From NCBI GenBank assembly GCA_007751475.1, contig CP036434.1, positions 6,887,524 through 6,951,523 of the forward strand: a DNA stretch of 64,000 nt, written 5' to 3'. The translations under genes and the position numbers were made by a program. The notes beneath the pieces were generated by a model that was given only the letters and a program-made list of their open reading frames with translations, did no database searches and was not told where the DNA came from. Source of the DNA: Saltatorellus ferox (GTDB taxonomy: Bacteria; Planctomycetota; UBA1135; GCA-002686595). Positions within the stretch are counted from its first letter, which is position 1, and every line of letters starts with the position of its first letter. Shown one piece after another: positions 26,941-35,633 of the stretch.

Positions 26941-27159
26941 TCACTTCCGCTTGACCAGGAACGCGTAGCCCACGATGGCGGGCGTCGGGGCGTTCTGCCC
27001 GGACTCGAAGGGAGACATCACCACTTCCGGCTCGGGATTCCCGAGAGCCACCTCGACGAGGCTCGGTGGGACCTCGCCCTCGACCCAAACCACGCCGTTG
27101 GCGTCCGTCGCGACGGATACGGATAGGAACTCCAAGCGGGGTGGCGAAATGTCGTGCAT
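26941..27159 (-). pseudogene. Short C-terminal protein fragment at repeat edge
   Basis: A 72-residue open frame with protein-like composition (VEGEVPPSLVEVALGNPEPE, GYAFLVKRK). Its first 15 residues are encoded by the 26-bp repeat core and the left part of repeat C, so the ATG comes from repeat sequence. The body has no recognised family. The same PRL(D/E)FLSV peptide is also encoded antisense at 25793. Most likely a gene remnant cut by repeat insertion rather than a working gene. Confidence 0.3.
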
Positions 27160-27911
27160 TTGAGGCAGAGGGGGTCACGGGCGCGACCACGTCCCGGGAT
27201 ACGAAGGACGCGATGCTCGAGCTCTGGACACACGGGTTCACCGACCCGCCGAAGTCGCGGCGCGAGACCAACCTTCCCGGAGTGGCCGGGTGACGGTGCT
27301 GCATGGCGGCCACTGGAAGGAAGAGGAAGTCCTCAAGGCAATGCGCGCCGCCCGATCGCCGCGTGCCATTCGAGGCCACCGGGCAGCGCTTCCAAGGCGA
27401 ACTCAAGGTGAACCACGCGACTTGTCACAGACCGGCTGCCCCTGGCAGCGACCACGCTCTCCCTCACGTCGGACGTGGCTGCGGTGACGCCGATGGCTGG
27501 CGGCGTGGGGACTCTTTGCCTGGGGCGCGCGATCGGGCGATTCCGTGGGCCGGGAGAGGTCGTCTCATCGAACGGCGCTTGGATCGCGACGCACGACGAT
27601 GGCCTTAGACGCTCTCCGCGACCTAACGGCTTCGTTGCGGTGATGCCCGGGGATAGCTAGCGGTTCTCGGCCTGGTACCGAGACGTCGTCGGCGGCATGG
27701 TCATGTCGAACTTTACCGACGCGGTGGCGGTGACCTTCTGTTGAGACCATCGCAAAGTCGCGTCCACCCTGGCTCCGCTACCCCGACCCTCTCTGTAAGG
27801 AACCCGACCCAAAGCCGCTCCTTCTCCCGACCCGGTCCAAGGGTGTTCGGAAACGTGGCGGATTTGGGTCGGGTTCGGTACCGCCAGATTTGGGTCGGGT
27901 TCGGTACCGCC
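27118..27911 (+). repeat. Mosaic repeat copy C (most complete)
   Basis: The longest copy, 794 bp. Modules in order: 26-bp core (27118-27143); module 1 (27144-27300), shared with copy D at 37811; an antisense 3' part of a phytanoyl-CoA dioxygenase-like gene (about 27345-27470); and a sense remnant of the secreted-protein C-terminal domain. That remnant reads TLCLGRAIGRFRGPGEVV, then NGFVAVMPGDS with an in-frame stop, and in another frame FSAWYRDVVGGMVMSNFTDA. It ends in a palindrome (27797-27911) with two tandem right arms. It occupies most of a 1.36-kb stretch without intact genes between the protease and the TraB/GumN gene; 26744-26940 and 27912-28103 show nothing recognisable. Confidence 0.83.
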
Positions 27912-28103
27912 AGGTTGCCGCGTTCCCATGCATCGGAGCCATATCGCGAGCAAGCCGGTCCAGCTTGGGGCTGAGTAGCCAGGGAGCTGAGACGGTGCCG
28001 GAATTTCGCTGGCCCCGGAATATCGCGAGGCCGCTCCGTACACTGGCTCACGCCTGTCAGTGCCCCCGCGCTGCCTGACGACCTCTCTCCCAACAACACG
28101 CAC

Positions 28104-29090
28104 ATGAACGCCGTCTTCCTTTCGATCCCCGCTTTCCTGTTCGTTGCGTGTGCCTCGACCAATACAGACCTGACAGCCTCTGCCGAGTCTGAAATTACGG
28201 GGCCGCAGTTCTACCGTGTCACCGGCAACGGAACTTCGGCGTATCTCTTCGGAACCGTGCATCTCAACGATGAGCGGACCAAGAGTTTCCCGGCGGTCGA
28301 GGCTGCGTTCACAGGATCTGACTCACTCTTCGTCGAGATCGCACCGGGCCCGGAGGGGCGCGCGGAAATGCGCCAGTCGATCCTTCTTCCGGAGGGCACC
28401 TCGCTCGACCAGTTGCTCGGTGACGACCTGTGGAGGCGCGCTGGGGATCGCTACGAGCTCGCAGGGCAGTCGAGAGCTGATCTCGACGGAGCAAAGCCCA
28501 TGGTCCCATGGCTGGTGATGGGGGAGCTTCCATTTCTGGAGAGCCGCGCCACCGGCAAGCCGGTGCCCGACCTTGAGTTCAAGCGCCGTGCGCTGGCTGA
28601 CGGCAAGCCGGTTCACAAGATGGAGACCATCACACAGCATCTGCAGCTCTTCACCGACACGACGCTGGACGATCAGGTCGTGTGGTTCGGAGCACTCCTC
28701 GACAAGCTGGACCAGTACGACGACGAGGGACGGAACATGACGGACGAGACGATCGAGGCCTGGGCGTCGGGAGACCCTGCGAAGCTCTTTGGACTGATGG
28801 ACCAGATCCTCTATCCGTACATGCTGGACCGGAAAGAGAAGGAAGCGCAGCTTCTGTGGATCCGAAACGAGCGCTTCGCAGAGCGCCTCGACCGGGCGCT
28901 GCATGAGTCACCTGAAGAGGTCGCGTTCGTCGCCGTTGGCGCGATGCATCTTCCGAGTCCACCTGGTGTTGATGTCGACCGTGAAGCGAGCGCATCGGCG
29001 CCGCGCCACCTGGGTCTGGCCGACCTGATGCGCGCTCGTGGCTACCAGGTGACCCGAATCGATGCCGTGACGGGCGTGAGCGCGAAGTAG
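28104..29090 (+). CDS. TraB/GumN-family lipoprotein
   Basis: A 328-residue member of the TraB/GumN (TIKI-like) family, erythromycin-esterase-fold relatives predicted to be metallopeptidases. The N-terminus (MNAVFLSIPAFLFVACAS) carries a lipobox. The family GxxH motif is YLFGTVHLND, followed by the acidic strand DSLFVEIAPGP. The second conserved histidine region near the end is FVAVGAMHLPSPPGV, matching the VGAxHL motif. The C-terminus (ARGYQVTRID) is the usual last strand. Length fits the family. It stands alone between repeat C and a palindromic repeat copy. Substrates of bacterial members are mostly unknown. Confidence 0.85.
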   Translation: MNAVFLSIPAFLFVACASTNTDLTASAESEITGPQFYRVTGNGTSAYLFGTVHLNDERTKSFPAVEAAFTGSDSLFVEIAPGPEGRAEMRQSILLPEGTSLDQLLGDDLWRRAGDRYELAGQSRADLDGAKPMVPWLVMGELPFLESRATGKPVPDLEFKRRALADGKPVHKMETITQHLQLFTDTTLDDQVVWFGALLDKLDQYDDEGRNMTDETIEAWASGDPAKLFGLMDQILYPYMLDRKEKEAQLLWIRNERFAERLDRALHESPEEVAFVAVGAMHLPSPPGVDVDREASASAPRHLGLADLMRARGYQVTRIDAVTGVSAK

Positions 29091-29153
29091 CCCTCGCCAA
29101 GCAGTGAGGGTGCAGGCGTCAGAGGCAAGAATTCCGGTCTCGACCCGTTGCGT

Positions 29154-29235
29154 GGCGGTACGGAACCCGACCCAAATCCGCCACGTTTCGTCACCCGCTA
29201 GAATGTGGCGGATCTGGGTCGGGTTCGGTACCGCG
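29154..29235. repeat. Palindromic repeat, near-perfect hairpin
   Basis: The left arm reads GGCGGTACGGAACCCGACCC and continues AAATCCGCCAC. The right arm is its reverse complement with few changes, giving about 30 paired bases around a 20-base loop. Same family as the palindromes in repeats A, B and C but free-standing. It sits just downstream of the TraB/GumN stop codon. Confidence 0.8.
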
Positions 29236-29330
29236 GCTCAACGACCTTCGCAAGGTCACCAAGGCATGCAGACTCAAGGTTGCTGGCCCCTTGCTGCCCA
29301 GCGACAATTACACCTACCCATCGACGCAAC

Positions 29331-30371
29331 TCACTCGCCTGACTCTTCCACTTGCATGGCTGCTGGAAAGGGCACGCGGCTGCGCCAGGGGTTCGGTTCG
29401 ATCAGGTGCGGGTCGATGATAGAAATGTCCGTCTTCGGGAGCGCAGCGCTCCAGCTCTCCAGGGACCTCGCCGAGAGGTTGACACCCGACGGGACGACAA
29501 AGGTGAGCGACGTGAGCCAGCGCAGCTGGTCCAGGACCGTGGCGTGGCCATCGTGCGGCTCCCGTAGCGCCAGATGGTCGAGGTTCTTCATCCCGAGGAG
29601 GGGCTCGTACGTGTCGGTCACGAGTCCATGGGGAACCTCGAGCGTGGTGAGCTGCTGGAGCACGGCGTACCGCTCGAGCTCGCCCGACTTAGTTTGACCT
29701 GTCGCCGTCTCGTGTAGCTGGCCCTCCCCCTCTCGGACCGTCAGGCTCCGCAGGTTCTCACATGTCGCAAAGGGCGTCAGGTCCAGGCCGAGCGAGGTGA
29801 TGATCTCGAGCTGTTCGAGTCGCGGCGCGTTCGCGAACGCCGCCAGATCCTGCTGCGCGTTCGTCTCGATCGAGAGGTACTTCAGGCTCGGGAGATGCGG
29901 CCTGCCCTCGAAGTGAACATCGTGCATTTCGCCAACGTACCGATAGTTGCCCATCACATAGAGAGTCTTCAGCCCGGCGGGATCGTTGAGGCAGAGCCGA
30001 AGTGTCTCGAGCTGTGGAAGCTGATCGAGCCACTCCACTCCGTATCTCTCGAACGCCGACTGCTCCATCGCCGTCAGGTCGAGGTCGCGGATGGCCTCGA
30101 TCTCCACCCGAAACCGCGCATCGATCTCATCGTCGGTTCCTCCGAACGGACGGAGCCCCTCGGCGGCCATGCCCTCGGAGGCGAGCTGGATGACAGCCGG
30201 GGGAAACCGGAAGATCCACGGGTCAGGCGTCAGCAGGCCCTCGGACCAGGCCCAAACGCCCCCGCCGAGGCAGGCTCCGCCAGCGAACGCGAGAAGAGGC
30301 CAACGGGACGGCCTGCGCCTCGAGGCAAGCGTGCGGGGAGATCGACGACGAATCTTGGGATGGCCAGGCAT
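29331..30371 (-). CDS. Membrane-anchored leucine-rich-repeat-like protein
   Basis: A 346-residue protein with a basic N-terminus and one membrane-spanning segment (RWPLLAFAGGACLGGGVWAW), suggesting a single-pass or anchored protein with the bulk outside the cytosol. From about residue 115 on it has irregular leucine-rich repeats: LPQLETLRLCL, LPSLKYLSIET, APRLEQLEIIT, CENLRSLTVRE, LQQLTTLEVPH, MKNLDHLALRE and LRWLTSLTFVV. These are spaced 23-30 residues apart, as in bacterial LRR proteins that form a solenoid binding surface. The start at 30371 is chosen because it removes a low-complexity upstream extension of 20 residues. The binding partner is unknown. Confidence 0.72.
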   Translation of the reverse strand: MPGHPKIRRRSPRTLASRRRPSRWPLLAFAGGACLGGGVWAWSEGLLTPDPWIFRFPPAVIQLASEGMAAEGLRPFGGTDDEIDARFRVEIEAIRDLDLTAMEQSAFERYGVEWLDQLPQLETLRLCLNDPAGLKTLYVMGNYRYVGEMHDVHFEGRPHLPSLKYLSIETNAQQDLAAFANAPRLEQLEIITSLGLDLTPFATCENLRSLTVREGEGQLHETATGQTKSGELERYAVLQQLTTLEVPHGLVTDTYEPLLGMKNLDHLALREPHDGHATVLDQLRWLTSLTFVVPSGVNLSARSLESWSAALPKTDISIIDPHLIEPNPWRSRVPFPAAMQVEESGE

Positions 30372-30560
30372 GGCGGATGAGAAGGGCGGTCTGCGGCGGA
30401 CGGCGGGTCGGGGAACTCCCAGAGACCCCATCCGGGTTCAGACCCGGGCGTTACACCCTCCTCTCGCTTTTTCTGCCCAGGGCCGTCCGTGCCAACGTCA
30501 TGCCGTCGGTGGCCCTCCATCCGGGTGGTGGACGCTGGGAGCTGGGGTCACCCCGTTACT

Positions 30561-30953
30561 TCAAGATCGCGCGGAACTCCCCATTGGCTGGCGGAAGTCG
30601 CGGCGCGAGGCCGACGTTCCCGGCGTGGCCGGATAACGGTACTGCACGGCGGCTAAAAGACGCTCGAGTGGCCGGCGCTTGCCCGGGGCGAAGGGCGAGG
30701 CTGACTTCACCGAGGCGACCTTCACGTCGGGGAAGAACGAACCATCACGCGCATAGCCGAAGTCCAGGAGCGGATGTTCGGATCCTGATGAGTCCGCGAA
30801 TTCACCGGGTGCCTCGTCACCAGGACACGGCGGGAGGCCGAGCGCGATCGGGTCCAGGTCGTAGCGCTCCAACGCGCGACGGATGCGGACGATCACCTCC
30901 GCATGGACGCGCTTGGCGTCGCCCGATGTGAGACGGCCCGCAGACCCTCTCAC
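30561..30953 (-). CDS. Hypothetical protein whose C-terminus is encoded by a repeat fragment
   Basis: A 130-residue open frame. Residues 12-100 look like genuine protein (KRVHAEVIVRIRRALERYDL, LPPCPGDEAPGEFADS, EHPLLDFGYARDGSFFPDVK) but match no family recognised here. The final 30 residues (RYPATPGTSASRRDF) are read from repeat fragment E (30591-30654), which encodes the same peptide type as repeats C and D in this frame. The original 3' end has therefore probably been replaced. Whether a functional protein is still made is uncertain. Confidence 0.4.
   Translation of the reverse strand: MRGSAGRLTSGDAKRVHAEVIVRIRRALERYDLDPIALGLPPCPGDEAPGEFADSSGSEHPLLDFGYARDGSFFPDVKVASVKSASPFAPGKRRPLERLLAAVQYRYPATPGTSASRRDFRQPMGSSARS
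30591..30654 (+). repeat. Mosaic repeat fragment E (part of module 1)
   Basis: About 64 bp (GCGGAAGTCGCGGCGCGAGG, then CCGACGTTCCCGGCGTGGCC and onward) matching module 1 of copies C and D with several substitutions. No other module is present. It overlaps the 3' end of the small hypothetical gene on the minus strand. Confidence 0.65.
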
Positions 30954-30968
30954 TTAGGATGAGGTCAA

Positions 30969-31021
30969 GGTATTGCCGACTCCGACCCCAGTCCGCCACG
31001 TTTCCACGGCAGTACCGCCAC
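30969..31021. repeat. Degenerate palindromic repeat copy
   Basis: One recognisable arm with changes (CCGACTCCGACCCCAGTCCG, then CCACGTTTCC), followed by a stub of the opposite arm (CAGTACCGCCA). The right arm is mostly deleted. It belongs to the same family as the hairpins at 29154 and 36692 and lies between the small hypothetical gene and the SRPBCC membrane protein. Confidence 0.55.
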
Positions 31022-31044
31022 AAGCCCACGCGGCGCGCGGTTTC

Positions 31045-32409
31045 TCACTCCGACGAGGCCTCCGAGATCGCCTGGATGTGTCCAAGCACGCGCCCGTGGA
31101 TGTGCTGGACGACACCGTCGCCCCAGATCCTCCAGTAGACCTCCGGCGCCATGTCGAGCTCGTACCAGGTCGAGCCTTCCAGGCGCGTCCGACCGCCCGG
31201 GAGCTCGACCAGCCGGAACTCGCCGCGCACGCTGCGGAAGGTGCTCTCCAGGTGCGGCGGGTGAACTGGTCCAAAGAGCCCCCACTCCGTCATCGTCTCG
31301 GGCTGATCGAGGACGTCGAATGCCAGGTGCCGGGGCGCATCCCAGACGGTGATCGGCTCCACGAAGGCACCGGTCGAAAACTCACAGCGGCGAACGGCGC
31401 CCACGCCTCGGCCCTCGATCCTGGCGCCGATCGGATAGGCGATGCCCGTCTTGAAGATCCACGACGTGGGGTCGGGCAGGGTCGGGAACGAAACGACGTT
31501 CTCCCAGACCACCTCGGGCGGCGCGTCGATCTCGATGCTCGAGGTTACCTGTCGCGCTTCGCTGGTGGGGAGATTCGCGTCGGACCAGGCGATGAACGGA
31601 AGCGCGAACAGCATTCCGAGGGGCTGCAGAGGACGCCGAGCGCCCATCCCGACGAAGCTTCGTCCGATCAACGCCCCCACCATGAGGCCCAGCGAGATGA
31701 CGGGAAACGCCATCGCGATACAGACCAGCCCCTCGAGGGATGCGGAAAGCAGGATCACGGAAGCAGCGACGGCACAGAGGAGCGAAAAGCCAACCGTGCG
31801 CCCAACGCTCTGGAACTCACGCGCATTGAGCGAGTATCCGATCAGTACGCCGAAGAGCACGGGGAACGAAAGGAAGAGCGCGATCCCGTAGTGCTCGTTC
31901 ATCTCGACGATCGTCCAGTAGAGGCACGCCATCGCCAGGAAAAACGTCATGCCCCAAACCAGTAGCACGGGGAGCTGAAAGGCGGCGGCGCTCCCCCCTG
32001 GTACTGGTGGTGCCTCGCCCTTCGGGGTCGAGGGCATGAGGGCCAGCACGCCGATAGCCAAGTAGTTCAGGAACGGCACGAAGATCATGAGGCCCCACCA
32101 GGGCGTCTCTCCCGCGTCGACGGCTCTGCGAGCCGTCCAGTTTGCCCCGATCCACGCGAAGATCAGGTTCCAGAGCAGCAAGAACGCCGCGTAGGCGATC
32201 GGCAGGTCCAGGGCGTCAGGGGCGGAGGCCATGCGCTGCGAATAGAGCGGGCTCAGGTAGTCGAGCGGACCCCACCAGTCGCCGAAGAGCCCTCGATAGA
32301 CGACGAGGTCGACGACGTACTTGAACAGGAACAGGGAGAGTCCAACCCGCAGGTAACGAGCGCGCGGGACCTGTCCCTTGGGCGACACGAGCTGACGAAG
32401 CGTTACCAT
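31045..32409 (-). CDS. DUF805-like membrane protein fused to SRPBCC/polyketide-cyclase domain
   Basis: A 454-residue protein from ATG 32409. The N-terminal 140 residues resemble DUF805-type membrane proteins (RARYLRVGLSLFLFKYVVDL, ETPWWGLMIFVPFLNYLAIG). Further hydrophobic helices follow to about residue 280 (LPVLLVWGMTFFLAMACLY, LVCIAMAFPVISLGLMVGAL). The last 170 residues form an SRPBCC/START-like ligand-binding fold, starting with SSIEIDAPPEVVWENVVSFP and including WDAPRHLAFDVLDQPETM and RGEFRLVELPGGRTRLEGST. Such cytosolic pockets bind hydrophobic ligands. The fusion suggests a membrane sensor or lipid-handling protein, but this is inference. An upstream frame to 32574 has no protein character. 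Confidence 0.75.
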   Translation of the reverse strand: MVTLRQLVSPKGQVPRARYLRVGLSLFLFKYVVDLVVYRGLFGDWWGPLDYLSPLYSQRMASAPDALDLPIAYAAFLLLWNLIFAWIGANWTARRAVDAGETPWWGLMIFVPFLNYLAIGVLALMPSTPKGEAPPVPGGSAAAFQLPVLLVWGMTFFLAMACLYWTIVEMNEHYGIALFLSFPVLFGVLIGYSLNAREFQSVGRTVGFSLLCAVAASVILLSASLEGLVCIAMAFPVISLGLMVGALIGRSFVGMGARRPLQPLGMLFALPFIAWSDANLPTSEARQVTSSIEIDAPPEVVWENVVSFPTLPDPTSWIFKTGIAYPIGARIEGRGVGAVRRCEFSTGAFVEPITVWDAPRHLAFDVLDQPETMTEWGLFGPVHPPHLESTFRSVRGEFRLVELPGGRTRLEGSTWYELDMAPEVYWRIWGDGVVQHIHGRVLGHIQAISEASSE

Positions 32410-32542
32410 GGCGACCCATGCTACGGGAAGGCTTCGGCCTGGGTCCGCCCGGAATGCGACGACCTCCGCTCGTGGGACCTCTCGCGTCCACTCGGATGGG
32501 TTGAGGCCGATCCCGTGCCAGGCCGTCTGCCACCGTACTCCC

Positions 32543-32975
32543 ATGCCCTCTGCCCACGCACCGGCACGAGACATCGAGTTCGCGCCGGGTCGCCGGCGTC
32601 GGCAGCTTTTCTTCGCGCTGCTCTACTTCACCGAGGGCGCTCCGATCGGCTGGCTCTGGTGGACGCTCCCGACGCAGCTAAGACGCGCCGAGATCAGCGT
32701 CGTCGAAATCACGGCGCTGACCTCGGCGCTCGCGATTCCCTGGTCGCTGAAGTTTCTGTGGGCGCCGGCGGTCGATCTGCTCCGGGGTCCTCGGTACGAC
32801 CCTTGCGATGATCGTGTTCGCACCGCTCTCCCAGAGGGGCCAGAACGAGGAGCCAGCGCTCGAACCGCGAGCGACCTGGAGGTCGACGCTCTCGACGCTC
32901 CGAGGGCTGGCGTCCAGCGGGTCGATCCTACGCCTCGTCGCCGTGGCGCTGATCGGAGGCGCGGGCTTCGAATGA
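32543..32975 (+). pseudogene. Decayed MFS transporter gene
   Basis: The N-terminus of an AmpG-like major-facilitator transporter is intact: RRRRQLFFALLYFTEGAPIG, WWTLPTQLRRAEISVVEI, IPWSLKFLWAPAVDLLRGPR. After residue 80 the frame becomes nonsense. In the next frame a later part of the same kind of protein appears (MIVFAPLSQRGQNEEPALEP, RGLASSGSILRLVAVALIGG, AGFE then stop). The piece that would hold several transmembrane helices is gone. This is a gene with an internal deletion, a frameshift and a missing C-terminal half. It starts divergently from the SRPBCC gene. Confidence 0.7.
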
Positions 32976-33098
32976 CAGAAATTCGAGCTCGAACTCGCCC
33001 TTCGAAGGCGGGCGTCATGCCCTGTCGACTCTTTCGAGCCCGAAGTCGCCACGCACCCGAGTCAGTTCTGCCCATCGGGACGCTCGCCGCCGTCACAG

Positions 33099-34298
33099 CT
33101 ACCAGGCGGCAACTCCTGCGCCGCGCACCTGCACGATGCCGGCGGGCGCCAGGCGGATCTCTCCGTTGGCCAGCAGAAGCACCACCTGGGTGAGGAGTGG
33201 CTCGACCTGTCCCGAGGCGACAGGCGGAGCCGTCAGCGGAACGCTGAGCACACCGCCCGGAGGAATCGAGCCGAGGCGACGGCGTCCGAGAGCCCCGTTC
33301 ACCTGGATGATCCCCGCCGACCAGTAGGTCGGGCGGAAGATCAGATCGCCGCCCGCCAGCAAGTAGGCCGTATCCCCTGGATCGCCGGAGATCAGAAGTT
33401 GAAAGCTCGAACCACCATCCGCGCTCACGGGAGTGTCTACCCGTCGCGCGGTCCCGGAGAGCTGCGTGGCGTGGCCGTTCGATCCCGTGCCCGAGTACGT
33501 CGTGGTCTCGAGGAGCTGGAGGGTCGCGCCAGAGTCCACCGAATAGCTAAGCCCATCCGCGCCGCTGGAACATGGACAGAATCCCAGGCCGCCTACCACC
33601 GGACCACCCGGGCCTCCGTAGATCGTCGAGGCCTGCACGCGCATGTAGCTCGAGCCGGTCACGCGCAGGGTGTTGTAGCCGGGTCCTCCGTCGTAGCAGC
33701 AGGTGGTACAGATACCAGAACCACACTGTCCGTACTCTCCGACCTGCCCGTTCAGCTCCGATTGACTCACGAGAACGGACGTGTCGTTCACATGAAACGT
33801 CGCAAGATCGTTCGGCGCGCCGGCGCTGCTGGCACCGTTCCCTTCGATCGTGGTGCGCACCATCGCCACGCTGTCGTTCCGGAGGAGCCAGCCGAAGCCG
33901 AAGGAAGAGTCTGCGATGATCACGGAGCCAGCGCAGTCCTCGACCGCCAGCAATCCTCCGTAGTGGATCCCGCGAATGTAGACGGTCTTTCCCGCGCCCA
34001 GATTGCGCACGCTGACCTGCAGCAGTGAGTGCGAAAGAGCGCTCGTCATCACCACGTCGACGGCCTTACCGTCTACCTGGACCCGGGTGTCGAGCGGCGC
34101 TCCGATGATGAGAAGCGTGTCACCCTCGGCCGCGGCCGCGTAGGCATCGGCGATGCTGAAGTAGTCCCCGGTGCCGTTGGCCGCGATTCGCAGGATCTCA
34201 CCTGCCGCCGCGGAGGACTGGAGAGAGGCCGCGAGAGCAACACCCAGGAGGAGCAGGCGATTGGCCAGGTGACCCATTGAACGAGAGAAAGCAGGCAT
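33099..34298 (-). CDS. Exported right-handed beta-helix protein
   Basis: A 399-residue secreted protein, start at 34298 (MPAFSRSMGHLANRLLLLGV, cleavage near SSAAAG). The body has pectate-lyase-like parallel beta-helix rungs: ADAYAAAAEGDTLLIIGAP, YIRGIHYGGLLAVEDCAGSV, IIADSSFGFGWLLRNDSVAM, STIYGGPGGPVVGGLGFCPC and SYSVDSGATLQLLETTTYSG. A double-Cys patch, CGSGICTTCCYDGGPG, suggests disulfides. The C-terminal 110 residues are a beta-rich tail (GDLIFRPTYWSAGIIQVNGA, LTQVVLLLANGEIRL) perhaps related to surface sorting domains. Carbohydrate binding or surface display is inferred. The next gene upstream on the same strand is 520 bp away. Confidence 0.75.
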   Translation of the reverse strand: MPAFSRSMGHLANRLLLLGVALAASLQSSAAAGEILRIAANGTGDYFSIADAYAAAAEGDTLLIIGAPLDTRVQVDGKAVDVVMTSALSHSLLQVSVRNLGAGKTVYIRGIHYGGLLAVEDCAGSVIIADSSFGFGWLLRNDSVAMVRTTIEGNGASSAGAPNDLATFHVNDTSVLVSQSELNGQVGEYGQCGSGICTTCCYDGGPGYNTLRVTGSSYMRVQASTIYGGPGGPVVGGLGFCPCSSGADGLSYSVDSGATLQLLETTTYSGTGSNGHATQLSGTARRVDTPVSADGGSSFQLLISGDPGDTAYLLAGGDLIFRPTYWSAGIIQVNGALGRRRLGSIPPGGVLSVPLTAPPVASGQVEPLLTQVVLLLANGEIRLAPAGIVQVRGAGVAAW

Positions 34299-34818
34299 GG
34301 TCTGGAGGAGTAGCAGTGAGAGAATGGGCGAGGAGTCCGTCTCCACCCCGGCCCCTCGACCCCACGCATTCACAACCATCACAGGAAAAAAGGCACTTCA
34401 GCAGAATCTGTGGGTCCGATTCGCTCCAGTCCACCCGCAAGAGCCAGGTCTGCGGCTCCACGCTCCCGCACTTCGCCTTGCCCATCCCCTGCCGCGCCAC
34501 GAAGCCTTCACGCGACACCGCACTCGAACAAGGGGCCAAGACCCCCCACCCGAGCCCGTGATACACGTCGCTCCGCGGCACGTGCTCCCAGACCTTGCGC
34601 CTCTGCATCGGGGACTTGATCACCTCCATCTGGAAGCGCTCCCGTCCACGGGGTCGAGGCTGGTCACTGCCTTGGCCATGGAGGTCTCCGAAGAATGTGA
34701 GGCCGACCGTTCATACCTCACCATCGAGCAAGCCTGATCTTCCTCGCGGACGAAGTCACAGAAGACGTGTGGCTCTATGGTGGGTGATGCCCACATCGAG
34801 GCCAGGAACCTATCCGTG
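34299..34818. other. 520-bp gap, no intact gene
   Basis: No intact gene is evident. A minus-strand frame here (around 34629 to 34370, including MQRRKVWEHVPRSDVYHGLG and SREGFVARQGMGKAKCG) has protein-like composition but an upstream stop and no good family match. It may be a gene remnant. No repeats of the palindromic or mosaic families occur in it. Confidence 0.35.
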
Positions 34819-35631
34819 TCAGTCTACCGAGGCGCCAAACTCCACGCCCAGCCGCCCCAGACTTCCGTACTCGAAGCCCTCGACAGGGAACCGAGGCCCC
34901 GGGCTGCCCGTGTCGCCGAGGCCGCCGGCGCCTGCTGCGACCAGCATCGGGAGCCAGTGTTCGAGCGTCGGATGCGCGAGGTGCAAGGCCGGTGCGCGCG
35001 CGGCGAAGTCCATCAGGGCATCGCGGTCTCCCCGGACGAGCACGTCACGGGCCCACGCCTCGAAATCGCTCGCCCACGCCGGAGGCAGGTCCGTCTCGGA
35101 CCAGTCGATGGCACGCAGGTTGTGCACGATACCGCCGCTGCCGATCACGAGCGTATCCGGTCCGAGCTCGCGACGAAGCCTCTGGCCGATCTCGAACAGC
35201 CTCCTGGGCGAGGTTCGCGACGCGAGGCTCACCTGGAGCACGGGGACGCGGCTTTCCGGGAAGAGGTGCACGAGCGGCACCCAGACCCCATGGTCCCAGG
35301 GTCGGTCGTCCACGCGCTGAACCGCGCCGGACTCCAACGAGCTCGCCGCGAGCGCGCGCTCCACGCGATCTGCCCGGTCGGCCGCAACCGGTGCTGCGTA
35401 AGTCACCTTCTGGAGCGGACCCCGGAAGCCCCCGTAGTCGTGCAGCAGCGGCCGCGGCGTCGTCGTGCCGATGGAGACCGGCGTCCGCTCCCAGTGGGCA
35501 GAGACGATCACGATGGCCTCTGGAGCCTCGAGCGAGCGGCCCCACTCGCGCAGGTCTGCGGCGCGCTCGGGCTCGACGGCGAGCGTCGGCGCGCCATGGG
35601 AGACGAACAGTGCCGCGGGCGATACAAGCAT
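34819..35631 (-). CDS. LigB/DODA-type extradiol ring-cleavage dioxygenase
   Basis: A 270-residue class III extradiol dioxygenase of the 4,5-DOPA-dioxygenase type, expected to cleave catechol-like rings with a non-heme metal. Metal and catalytic histidines are visible in ALFVSHGAPTLAVEP, VIVSAHWERTPVSIGTT, RPLLHDYGGFRG and DRPWDHGVWVPLVHLFP. The IGSGGIVHNLRAIDW segment is also typical. The length fits the family. It is the last gene of a three-gene operon after a DoxX-family gene, with a 2-base gap between stop and start. The quinone or catechol detoxification context is inferred from the MarR and DoxX neighbours; the substrate is unknown. Confidence 0.9.
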   Translation of the reverse strand: MLVSPAALFVSHGAPTLAVEPERAADLREWGRSLEAPEAIVIVSAHWERTPVSIGTTTPRPLLHDYGGFRGPLQKVTYAAPVAADRADRVERALAASSLESGAVQRVDDRPWDHGVWVPLVHLFPESRVPVLQVSLASRTSPRRLFEIGQRLRRELGPDTLVIGSGGIVHNLRAIDWSETDLPPAWASDFEAWARDVLVRGDRDALMDFAARAPALHLAHPTLEHWLPMLVAAGAGGLGDTGSPGPRFPVEGFEYGSLGRLGVEFGASVD

Positions 35632-35633
35632 GC

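Noticed and set aside
34370..34629. Possible reverse-transcriptase remnant
   Set aside because: The segment YHGLG ... FVARQGMGK recalled the finger region of group II or retron-like enzymes, but the catalytic YxDD and neighbouring motifs are absent, so the resemblance is too weak.
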